Shown here one piece after another: positions 1-7,873 of a DNA stretch of 48,948 nucleotides. This DNA is from an uncultured Lentisphaeria bacterium (GTDB lineage: Bacteria > Verrucomicrobiota > Lentisphaeria > JABSQK01 > CAJWLW01). Position 1 is the stretch's first letter; every line of letters starts with the position of its first letter. The position numbers and the translations under genes were made by a program. The notes under the pieces were generated by a model. It saw only the letters and a list, made by a program, of their open reading frames with translations. It ran no database searches and was not told the origin of the DNA. The stretch covers positions 1-48,948 of the forward strand of contig CAJWLW010000006.1 of assembly GCA_913042885.1 (NCBI GenBank). The letters are read 5' to 3'.

Positions 1-69
1 GTGGCTGGACAGGCCAAATCGGGTAGCACGCTGCGGCAACCCCGCCTGCCGGCACTTCCGGGGAGGGGG

Positions 70-1515
70 TTAGTATCCGCCCTGGCGCACATATCCCTCG
101 TACTTGGTGAGGTCGGCCTGTATTTCAGCGCGGGTTTTGTCGTCTTTAGCTTCACCCAGCCGCTTCTTCAACCAGTTCAACTTACCGTCTTGGCGCTTTG
201 GCCACTGGTCCTTCGGCAAGGCCAGCAGTTGATCAACCCTTGCGTGTGCCGCGGTAATGCGATCCAGATAGTCACGCGCCGACGTGCCTTCGACCCGGCC
301 GTAGGGTTTACCCCCAGCTTCGCCCGCGCCGACGTTCGTAAGCAACGCTGTGCCATACCATGGCCACCAGCCATCAGTATAGAGACATCCCTGTGCGACG
401 TTCGTGGCCATCAACTCGGGCGACTGCGACGCAACGTACGCACCAGAAACGAAAAGAGCCGGCATGGACGCTTTGGTGTCCCTCACGCCGATGAAGGAAC
501 CGCGATACGGTCCGTGATGGTACTCGTGCTCGCTGAATACCAAGCATGGTACCGAGGCCGTACCCAGGCCACGCTCCACACCCGACAGATGGTGAAGCAT
601 CGGGGCAACGCCGAAGAAGAACGTGGGGTTGATCTCCTGGCAACGCTTGCGAATCGAATCGTACATCTTCTCAATACGCTTAGCGGCAAACGCGTTGTAG
701 TGGTCCGCAGACTCCTGCTGGTTGAGCCACCCGTTCAGAGCCTCGTAAGTCCAGTGTGCTCCACCGCGACCGTCGACAGGAACACTATCGTAAACCGCCT
801 TCCAGTTGGTGGCGTACTCCTTCAGGTAAGTGCTGAAGCAATCATCACACACGCACGACCCGTAGTAGCCGCTCTTGTCGGAATGGTACATCTCCATGTC
901 GACGACCATCCCGTCGGCGCCGCCTTCGGCGAGCTTGACCGCCCAGTTGCCGACGTGTTGTCCGGTGATGTACGCCTCTTCTATCGGGCAACAGGTGATC
1001 TTGGCCAGGCCATCTTTCGGCGAGCGGTATTTACGGTAGGGCTCAAGGTGGTGCGTGCCGTACTGAAACCCGATCATGAGCTTGAGCCCAACGCGCTTAG
1101 CCTCGGCAATGTTGGGCGCTAACCGTGTTTCCACCGCTGTGCTCTTGGAGCGGTCATGCTTGACATCCAGTGGCTTGCTCGCGTCCACGACGCCGGAGGG
1201 CTTGTTGTCGGAATTGACCGTCATGCTGATGCGAACGAGATTGAAGCCGGCGTCGGCGAGTACCTGGCCTTTCGTCTTGTCGCTGTCGTCGTATTTCTCG
1301 AACAGGTCGTTGCCGATCCAGATCGCGCGGACCTTGTCCGTCCTCATCCACTGCAACTTCGGATGTAGCTTGCCAAGCGGCTCGGGCTTCGTAACGATCG
1401 GCCGAAGATCAAGCTCAGCCGCGTCAGCCGCACAGCCGAACATCGGCCAGACCACGAAACTCAGAGCCAGCGCTGTCACACCAACGCGAGCCATGCTTCT
1501 TTCATACATCTTCAT
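70..1515 (-). CDS. secreted glycoside-hydrolase-like protein (paralogue 1)
   Basis: 481-aa protein with an N-terminal signal sequence ending in a lipobox-like MFGC, so it may be a lipoprotein. The rest reads like a TIM-barrel glycosidase of an uncharacterised type: DAGFNLVRIS near residue 90, GADGMVVDMEMYHSD (possible acidic active-site strand) and a Cys cluster CVCDDCF about 20 residues later. The C-terminus is a charged, probably helical tail. It lies 27 bp downstream of a longer paralogue with which it shares the signal sequence, the CVCDDCF cluster and most of its barrel, so the two are a tandem duplication. The ATG follows AAAAGGATTC, a usable ribosome binding site. Reaction and substrate are unknown; glycoside hydrolysis is inferred from fold-like features and neighbours. 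Confidence 0.75.
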   Translation of the reverse strand: MKMYERSMARVGVTALALSFVVWPMFGCAADAAELDLRPIVTKPEPLGKLHPKLQWMRTDKVRAIWIGNDLFEKYDDSDKTKGQVLADAGFNLVRISMTVNSDNKPSGVVDASKPLDVKHDRSKSTAVETRLAPNIAEAKRVGLKLMIGFQYGTHHLEPYRKYRSPKDGLAKITCCPIEEAYITGQHVGNWAVKLAEGGADGMVVDMEMYHSDKSGYYGSCVCDDCFSTYLKEYATNWKAVYDSVPVDGRGGAHWTYEALNGWLNQQESADHYNAFAAKRIEKMYDSIRKRCQEINPTFFFGVAPMLHHLSGVERGLGTASVPCLVFSEHEYHHGPYRGSFIGVRDTKASMPALFVSGAYVASQSPELMATNVAQGCLYTDGWWPWYGTALLTNVGAGEAGGKPYGRVEGTSARDYLDRITAAHARVDQLLALPKDQWPKRQDGKLNWLKKRLGEAKDDKTRAEIQADLTKYEGYVRQGGY

Positions 1516-1542
1516 GAATCCTTTTCCCTTGATACTGCGATG

Positions 1543-3438
1543 TTAGCGGAAGCTCAACTCGCCGAACCTATCCGTGCTGTGGAACCCCCCGTATGTCGCG
1601 CTCCACGTCTTATGCGGCGGGCGGGGGCGGCAGATGTTTGCGCCCCATACGTCGCCTGCTGCCGGGGTGGATCCGAACTCCTTGAACGGTATGCGCGCTT
1701 CTATGTAGTATTCCTTGTCGGTATTTGCCGCTTTTACCTGTGCGCCCGCGTTCCAGTCGGGGTCGCCGAAGATAGTGTTCCAGTTGGGCGGTGCGTATAT
1801 TCCGCCGCCGCTGTTGGGGGTCATCATGCTGTCGTACACATCACCCTTTGCTGAGATGATGAAGTGGGCGTAGCGCCGGGCGCTCTTGCCCGGATCAATG
1901 AACAGCTCAATGCCATCGCACATGTACAGATTGACGTTGTCCCGCCCCTGCGAGGGCACGTACAACTCGGCGTCGTCGTCCAGTCCGCAGTTGACGGCGA
2001 CATACAACGCCTGTTTATCCCAGCATATCCACGCGGTGGTGGGCGGGCCGGTCTCATTGCCGAATCTGTCCCACTTCATGTCAAAGCGGGTCGCGTGCTT
2101 CCAGCCGGCATCGTCCAGATTGCCGTCTATCGTGATATTTCCCCGGCGGCGTGCGACATCACCCGTTGATGGCGGTGGGAATGTTTTCAGTTGTGGCCAC
2201 TGGTCTTTCGGTTTTGCCAACAGCTCGTCCAGGCGGTTGTGCATCGCGGTGAGGCTCTTGAGGAAATCGTCTGCCGAGGTCCCCTCAAAGCGCCCGTACG
2301 GACTCTTGAAAGCCGCCGGGTCATCGGTTCCCACTTGCGTAAGCAGCGCCTCGGCGTACCAGCCCCACCACCCGTCACAGTAAAGGGAGGATGTCAACGC
2401 GTGACCGCTGAATGCCTCGGGGGAGTGCTTAAGGATCCACAGGCCGGGCAAGTAGAGCGCCGGTATGCCTCCCTCGCGGATTCGCCGTACATTCTGGTAT
2501 GACAGGCTGATCGGTCCCTGGGGGTACTCACTTCCATTGAGGACCAGGCACGGGACTTCCGATGTACCCAGCCCACGCTCAAGGCCCGGCAGAGCCCCCA
2601 GTATGTGGTAGTGGGCGAGCAGGAACAGGGGGTTGGCCGCCTGGCACCTTTGCCGGATGCCGTCATACTGGTCCTCAAGGCGTTTGGCCAGGTACCATCC
2701 ATAATGCGCGGTGGCCTTATTCGCAGACAACCATTTCCCGCGCTCTTCGGGAGTGACCCGGTCGTACATTGTCTTCCAGTCGTTGCTGAACGCTTTGAGG
2801 TAGACGTTGAAGCAGTCATCGCACACGCACGGCCCCGGGTAGCTTGACTCGTCAGACTGGTACATCTCTGTGTCTATGACCACGCCGTCAGCACCGGCTT
2901 CGGCGATGGCGACTGCCCATTTGCCGAGGTGGTGCTCTATGTACACTCCGTCAAGCGGGCAGCAGGACCGCTCGGCCAGCACGCCGGTCGGTGCGCGGTA
3001 CTTGCGGTACGGCTCAGTGTGATGCGTGCCGTACTGCAACCCGGCAAGGAGCGGGACTCCCAGACGCCGGGCTTCCTTGACGTCCGCGGCCAGCTTGCTC
3101 TTAAGATCCGGACTTTTGGTGCGGTCCTGCTTGTCCACGCCGATGCTCATGCGGATGAGGTTGAAACCCGCGTCTACGAGGACCTGTCCCCTGGTCTTGT
3201 CCGTGCCGGGGAATTTTCCCGATATGCCTCCACCGATCCAGGCTACGCGCACCCTGTCTTTCGTCATCCACGCCAGCTCAGGGCGGAGGTTGTCCAGGGG
3301 CTCGGGCTCGATCAGGACCGGGCGCATATCCAGTGCAGGGACGGTGTCCGCTGCGCAACCGAACATAGGCCAGATCATGAACATCAAGGCCAGTGACATC
3401 ACACCAACGCGAACCATGCTGTTTCTAGGCATCTTCAT
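1543..3438 (-). CDS. secreted glycoside-hydrolase-like protein with C-terminal CBM9-like domain (paralogue 2)
   Basis: 631-aa protein. Residues 1-30 form a signal sequence with a lipobox-like MFGC. Residues ~40-420 match the neighbouring 481-aa protein (same FNLIRMS, GADGVVIDTEMYQSDESSY and CVCDDCF stretches). The extra ~200 C-terminal residues read as a family 9 carbohydrate-binding/DOMON-like beta-sandwich: ITIDGNLDDAGW at its start, then LYVAVNC, DGIELFIDPG and YYIEARIPFKEF, the usual order of CBM9-type strands. Likely a cell-surface or secreted polysaccharide-acting protein held to its substrate by the CBM. The ATG is preceded by AGGAGTAAGGATTC. It sits between a pseudopilin upstream and its paralogue downstream. 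The substrate cannot be read from the sequence. Confidence 0.8.
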   Translation of the reverse strand: MKMPRNSMVRVGVMSLALMFMIWPMFGCAADTVPALDMRPVLIEPEPLDNLRPELAWMTKDRVRVAWIGGGISGKFPGTDKTRGQVLVDAGFNLIRMSIGVDKQDRTKSPDLKSKLAADVKEARRLGVPLLAGLQYGTHHTEPYRKYRAPTGVLAERSCCPLDGVYIEHHLGKWAVAIAEAGADGVVIDTEMYQSDESSYPGPCVCDDCFNVYLKAFSNDWKTMYDRVTPEERGKWLSANKATAHYGWYLAKRLEDQYDGIRQRCQAANPLFLLAHYHILGALPGLERGLGTSEVPCLVLNGSEYPQGPISLSYQNVRRIREGGIPALYLPGLWILKHSPEAFSGHALTSSLYCDGWWGWYAEALLTQVGTDDPAAFKSPYGRFEGTSADDFLKSLTAMHNRLDELLAKPKDQWPQLKTFPPPSTGDVARRRGNITIDGNLDDAGWKHATRFDMKWDRFGNETGPPTTAWICWDKQALYVAVNCGLDDDAELYVPSQGRDNVNLYMCDGIELFIDPGKSARRYAHFIISAKGDVYDSMMTPNSGGGIYAPPNWNTIFGDPDWNAGAQVKAANTDKEYYIEARIPFKEFGSTPAAGDVWGANICRPRPPHKTWSATYGGFHSTDRFGELSFR

Positions 3439-3531
3439 GAATCCTTACTCCTGGTAGTTAGTCCCATCACGTTGCCGGTGGCGTTGAACAATGTTCGGTG
3501 GGATGGTTCACATGGGGTGGGGCGGCAAGAG

Positions 3532-4254
3532 TCAGTATGCGTCATCGAATGAGTTCCAGATTGCCACGCAGTCAGAGTGGAGCCAGGGTGGGTTGATGCT
3601 GTTAAGTTGCGGCACCCAGGAGACAGAGCCGTCGCCCCAAGCGGTCATGTCCCCCATCTTCGGATGGCCGTATATATTATTGCCGGCATACCAGACATCC
3701 GCCACCAGGGCTGGGGGGCTGGAGAAACGCTTCAGGCTCAGCCCAACGCGGGAAAAATACCCCAAATCAGCATTAGCGGCTGGGTTTTCCCAATTTACCC
3801 AGCCAACAACGCCATCGTACTGATGTGATGAATGGGACATTAAAGGGCAAAAGAAAATTTTGCCTGCGCTGCTCGAAATGTAGTCATCGACAACTCGGCC
3901 GGACCCGACAGGTCTTCGCACCCCGTCGTATTCCATGCCCCAGCCAACATAGCCATATTCAGCGTCGCCACCCGGGCGTGCGATCGGGTCGCCCACCTGG
4001 GTCGGTGGTGTGTGGTTCTCGTGGTCATCCGAATACTGCAGGATGGCACTGCCGAGCTGTTTCAGATTGCCGATGCACAAGACAATCTTGGCACGGGTCT
4101 TCGCCTGGTTCAGGGCGGGCAGCAGCATCGAGGCGAGGATCGCGATAATCGTGATCACAACCAGTAATTCGATGAGCGTAAACGGCGTCTTCCATCGGGG
4201 GAAGCAAATTGAATTTGGGTGTTTTTCCACGTTGTGTACACTAATGAAACCCAT
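3532..4254 (-). CDS. type II secretion/pilin-like prepilin (H-X9-DG family)
   Basis: About 240 aa. Residues ~23-50 carry the prepilin cleavage/methylation motif [20 protein letters not shown] followed by an Ala/Lys-rich helix ([24 protein letters not shown]), the hallmark of class III pseudopilins processed by a PilD-type peptidase. The C-terminus has an H-X10-DG variant (GHPKMGDMTAWGDG) of the H-X9-DG motif typical of the large orphan pseudopilin families in PVC bacteria. The start is uncertain: GTG at 4269 or ATG at 4254; neither has a clear Shine-Dalgarno sequence. No secretion ATPase or pilus platform gene is nearby. The role is probably in a cell-surface or periplasmic pseudopilus, unproven. 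Confidence 0.85.
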   Translation of the reverse strand: MGFISVHNVEKHPNSICFPRWKTPFTLIELLVVITIIAILASMLLPALNQAKTRAKIVLCIGNLKQLGSAILQYSDDHENHTPPTQVGDPIARPGGDAEYGYVGWGMEYDGVRRPVGSGRVVDDYISSSAGKIFFCPLMSHSSHQYDGVVGWVNWENPAANADLGYFSRVGLSLKRFSSPPALVADVWYAGNNIYGHPKMGDMTAWGDGSVSWVPQLNSINPPWLHSDCVAIWNSFDDAY

Positions 4255-4314
4255 ATTCTTTGTCAACACTGTTGTTCAACAAACACCTCGTAGATTGCCT
4301 GGGCGCCCCGCAGG

Positions 4315-5052
4315 TCAATTCCACCGGAAATCATCCAACGACACCGGCAGGGCCGCCGCTTCCTGGGGACTGACGGTCTCGGCGTGACCGTCGAGGAACA
4401 CGCAATTGGCCTTGTTGCTGTGCCAGAAGCCCCATGTCCCATTGTAGGTCATTTGTCCCCAACTGATGTGGTTGCTCCAGCCATAGGCGGTGTATAGGTA
4501 ACCGTCCGGTACATCAGCGTAGATCGGCAGCCCGGCCTCCTTCCCGGACCATGGCCCCCAGGTGTCGCGGGACATATGGGTCGGTTCGTCCGAGTGCATG
4601 CCGAAATGGTGGTTGGTGGCGTAGCTGTTGCCCTGTCCGGAGTAATCCGGTGGATTGTAGTAGTGGGGCCAGTTCTTGATTGGTACGGGATCGAAGCGGG
4701 CCGGCGTTGTCGGACAGTAGAATATACTGTTGCCGATAGGCGTCTTGTCGGTGACGCCCGCGTAATCTCTCAGGTCGTTCACCACATGCCAGGGGCATTC
4801 GATGAATTGCGGGAAGTGCAGGGCGTCATCGGTGTAGGAGTACATGACCAGGTACAGCTGCTTCACGTTGCTCTTGCACACAGCACGTCGGCCCATTTCC
4901 CGCGCCTGCGTCAATGCGGGCAGCAACATGGAGGCCAGAATGGCGATGATGGCTATTACCACCAATAGTTCGATGAGGGTAAAACGCCGCACCGCAGTCG
5001 AACAACGGTATGATCTCGCGGCGGCGGAATAATCAGATGATTCATTAGTCAT
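4315..5052 (-). CDS. type II secretion/pilin-like prepilin (H-X9-DG family)
   Basis: About 245 aa. Motif [20 protein letters not shown] near residue 30, then [27 protein letters not shown], the standard pseudopilin N-terminal helix. The C-terminus shows a perfect H-X9-DG motif ([17 protein letters not shown]). The ATG at 5052 is chosen because GGAG lies about 9 bases upstream and translation then starts [12 protein letters not shown]; an in-frame extension to 5196 exists but reaches into the divergent promoter region and looks unlike protein. First gene of the minus-strand cluster, divergent from the GH38 gene. It has no dedicated secretion genes beside it, so it is an orphan member of a large family. 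Confidence 0.85.
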   Translation of the reverse strand: MTNESSDYSAAARSYRCSTAVRRFTLIELLVVIAIIAILASMLLPALTQAREMGRRAVCKSNVKQLYLVMYSYTDDALHFPQFIECPWHVVNDLRDYAGVTDKTPIGNSIFYCPTTPARFDPVPIKNWPHYYNPPDYSGQGNSYATNHHFGMHSDEPTHMSRDTWGPWSGKEAGLPIYADVPDGYLYTAYGWSNHISWGQMTYNGTWGFWHSNKANCVFLDGHAETVSPQEAAALPVSLDDFRWN

Positions 5053-5262
5053 TGCCGGCTTCTCCACTCGTTGGTCAAATGAAACTTCGGTCGGGACGGC
5101 CCCCAAAAAATGGGTGTCATAGGCGAATGCCGTGTACCGCGTGAAGAAGCAAAACCAACATTGGGGTAATATCGCCTGCAGGGAAGCGACTTCCAATCGA
5201 ACATGCGGGTGTCGTCGTCGACGGGTGGTTGTTTATCGGGCCGGCAAGTGCAAATTGGGAGC

Positions 5263-7809
5263 ATGCCCGATCGTGTGATACATCTTGTCTGTAACGCCCA
5301 TCTCGATCCGGTTTGGCAATGGACCTGGGAAGACGGACTGACGGAAGCGATTTCCACCTTTCGGGTCGCGGCCGACTTTTGCGAGGCGCACGACGGATTT
5401 GTTTTCAACCACAACGAAGCGCTGCTGTATCACTGGATCGAGACGTATGAGCCGGCGCTGTTCAAACGCATCGGTAAGTTGGTGCGCACCGGCCGCTGGC
5501 ATATCGCGGGCGGTGCCTGGCTGCAGCCGGACACCAACAATCCGAACGGTGAAAGCCATATTCGTCAGTTCCTGCTGGGGCTCCTCTATTTCAAGCAAAA
5601 ATTCGGTGAGCGCCCGACGACAGCTTACAATTTCGATACGTTCGGGCACCCCGAAGGGTTCCAGCAAATCCTCAAGGGCTGTGGCATGGACTCGTACATC
5701 TTCTGCCGCCCTGATCATGGCACCTATGACCTGCCGATCGGTGCCTTTCGCTGGCAATGCAGGTCGGGTGTCGAGCTCCTGGCGCGGCGCAGCGATGATC
5801 ATTACCTGTCGTGGTTCGACATCACCAGGCAGCTCGACAAGTTCCTGCCCCACTACGCGGACGAGCCGGAGACGATGATCCTCTGGGGCCTGGGCAACCA
5901 TGGCGGCGGCCCCTCGCGCCGGGAGTACGAGGAATTGCTTGGCTATTTCAAGAAGCGTCCGGAATTGGAACTGCGACATTCGACGCCGGAGAACTTTTTT
6001 GCGAAGATCGCACTGCATCACGACCGCCTGCCGATCGTCGGCGGCGAAATGCAGCGGTCGTTCAACGGCTGCTACACATCGATGGCACGGGTCAAGCGCA
6101 GTCATCGCGAAGCAGAGAGTCTGATGGCTTCGACCGAACGGCTCTGCGCCCTGGCATGGTGGTACCGGCGTGCCGATTACCCGGTGAAGGATCTGGACGT
6201 GGCGTGGAAGGACATTCTCTTTTCGGAATTCCACGATGCCTTGCCCGGTTCAGGCATACCGCAGGTAGAGAAGGATACGCTGGAGCTACTTGGGCACGCC
6301 CGGGAGAAGCTGCGACGGGTCCGGTTCGGCGCCGTCCACGCCCTGATCGGCGGTGCGCCGGCAGGTGGGAAGACCGTGCCGATTTTCGTCCTGAACCCGC
6401 ACGGATTCCGTGTCAAGACCGTGATCGAAGTCGATTATTCGACAGACTACTGCCCGATGGGTGACATTGAAATCGTGCTGCGGCGCAACGGCCGCAGAGT
6501 GGCGTTCCAGCAGATCGAGCCGCCAAACAATCTCTGCCTTGTCTGGGTCGTACGCCTGGCGATTCCGCTCGACCTGGCGCCATGGGAGATCCAGCGATTC
6601 GAGGCAACATACATCGTCAACGGCTATAAACGCCCGCCTCTGCCGGCGCTGACACGGTCCAACCTCGAGCTCACTGCGGGGGCGGTTACTATCCGGATCA
6701 ACCCCAAGTCGGGTCTGGTCGATTCGATCACTGCCCGGGGCGGGTCGAGTTCTTTCGTCGCCGCCGGTGCCTTCTGTCCGGTGGTGTTCGACGATATCGA
6801 CACCTGCTGGACGACTGGCGACCCGGCACAGGTAACGGATCTGCGGGCACAGTTCATGCAGGTGCCTGGCTGGAAGAAGCCGTCGGGCCGGTTTCGCCTG
6901 GCGACGGCGGCGGCTGCGGCGGCGCTTTCGCCGCTGCCCTCGGACAAGTGGAAGAAACGCCGTCGGCTCGCGGCGCGGGCCGTACGGATCGTCGAGTCGG
7001 GACCGGTACGCACGGTTGTCGAGGCCATATTCGTGCTCGATCATTCGGCGGTGATCCGGCATTACGTGATTGACCACAAGCGCGGCTTCGAGATCCGTGA
7101 CCGGGTTTTGTACAATCACAAGGACACCATGCTGAAGATCGAGGTACCCCTCGGATTCGAGCCGGATCGAAGCATCAGCGAAGCGCCGCACAGCGCCGTT
7201 GAACGGCTGCCGACGAAAAGCCACGACGACCACACCAATCAACGCTGGACTGCGGTGATTGGGGCCGGCCGCTGCATCACTGTCAGCACCACGGGTTGTT
7301 GCGCCCACAGCCTGACGATGGACGGCCTGTATCTGAACGTCCTGCGGTCGCCGGCATACACCTCGGATCATCTTATTCCGGACGATCCATGGCACGACAA
7401 ACGTTTCCAGCCGCGCCAGGATCAGGGCGAGCACGAAGTGCGGTACGCCTTTCAGTTCAGCCGCCGGTTCAGCGAACCGGCGGCGGCCCAGGCAGCGGAA
7501 ATCCTCAACGTGCAGCCGGTGTGGCAGGTCTATTATCCGGACGGTTGCCGGTCGCTGGCGCCGCTGGCGAATTGCCTGACCGTCGATCGCAAGGATGTCC
7601 GGATCGTTGCGGTAAAAAAGGCGGAGCGATCACCTTCCCTGATTGTCCGGCTGCTGGATCACGGGGGCCGCGGCGGCGACGTAGTCGTCAAGTTGGGAGC
7701 GGACGAGCACCGCTGTGAACTCGGTGCGTACGCGCTCAAGACGCTGGTGTTCCGGCGCCGCAAAGGCGGGCTCTCCGTTCGAGAAGTGAATCTGGTCGAG
7801 GGCTTGTAG
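5263..7809 (+). CDS. GH38 alpha-mannosidase
   Basis: About 848 aa, a usual length for bacterial family 38 alpha-mannosidases, which hydrolyse alpha-mannosides with retention using a Zn ion. Visible active-site pieces: NAHLDPVWQW with zinc ligands H13 and D15, AYNFDTFGHPEG with the nucleophile D125, and EFHDALPGSG with the distal zinc His. The central three-helix region and the C-terminal beta-sandwich (ALSPLPSDKW onward) follow in normal order. No signal peptide is seen, so the enzyme is probably cytoplasmic and acts on imported oligosaccharides. Start: ATG at 5263 gives the typical MPDRVIHLVCNAH opening; an ATG at 5203 is an in-frame alternative. It is transcribed alone, divergent from the pseudopilin cluster. 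Confidence 0.93.
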   Translation: MPDRVIHLVCNAHLDPVWQWTWEDGLTEAISTFRVAADFCEAHDGFVFNHNEALLYHWIETYEPALFKRIGKLVRTGRWHIAGGAWLQPDTNNPNGESHIRQFLLGLLYFKQKFGERPTTAYNFDTFGHPEGFQQILKGCGMDSYIFCRPDHGTYDLPIGAFRWQCRSGVELLARRSDDHYLSWFDITRQLDKFLPHYADEPETMILWGLGNHGGGPSRREYEELLGYFKKRPELELRHSTPENFFAKIALHHDRLPIVGGEMQRSFNGCYTSMARVKRSHREAESLMASTERLCALAWWYRRADYPVKDLDVAWKDILFSEFHDALPGSGIPQVEKDTLELLGHAREKLRRVRFGAVHALIGGAPAGGKTVPIFVLNPHGFRVKTVIEVDYSTDYCPMGDIEIVLRRNGRRVAFQQIEPPNNLCLVWVVRLAIPLDLAPWEIQRFEATYIVNGYKRPPLPALTRSNLELTAGAVTIRINPKSGLVDSITARGGSSSFVAAGAFCPVVFDDIDTCWTTGDPAQVTDLRAQFMQVPGWKKPSGRFRLATAAAAAALSPLPSDKWKKRRRLAARAVRIVESGPVRTVVEAIFVLDHSAVIRHYVIDHKRGFEIRDRVLYNHKDTMLKIEVPLGFEPDRSISEAPHSAVERLPTKSHDDHTNQRWTAVIGAGRCITVSTTGCCAHSLTMDGLYLNVLRSPAYTSDHLIPDDPWHDKRFQPRQDQGEHEVRYAFQFSRRFSEPAAAQAAEILNVQPVWQVYYPDGCRSLAPLANCLTVDRKDVRIVAVKKAERSPSLIVRLLDHGGRGGDVVVKLGADEHRCELGAYALKTLVFRRRKGGLSVREVNLVEGL

Positions 7810-7838
7810 TGTCCTGTCAAAATTACAGTGACAGGACA
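7810..7838. terminator. hairpin between convergent genes
   Basis: A perfect 10-bp inverted repeat, TGTCCTGTCA and TGACAGGACA, with a 9-base loop lies directly after the stop codon of the alpha-mannosidase and 36 bp before the stop of the convergent LamG-FGE-GDPD gene. It has no clean T-run on either side, so it is at best a weak or bidirectional terminator and may instead protect mRNA 3' ends. Confidence 0.5.
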
Positions 7839-7873
7839 GTGGGCAGAGGGTGATCTTTTAGATCCTGTTGCCG

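Noticed and set aside
1..1122. Long plus-strand open frame opposite the first gene
   Set aside because: Antisense to a well-supported secreted protein; composition rich in Arg/Val/His with no motif or ribosome binding site. A shadow produced by GC-rich coding sequence.
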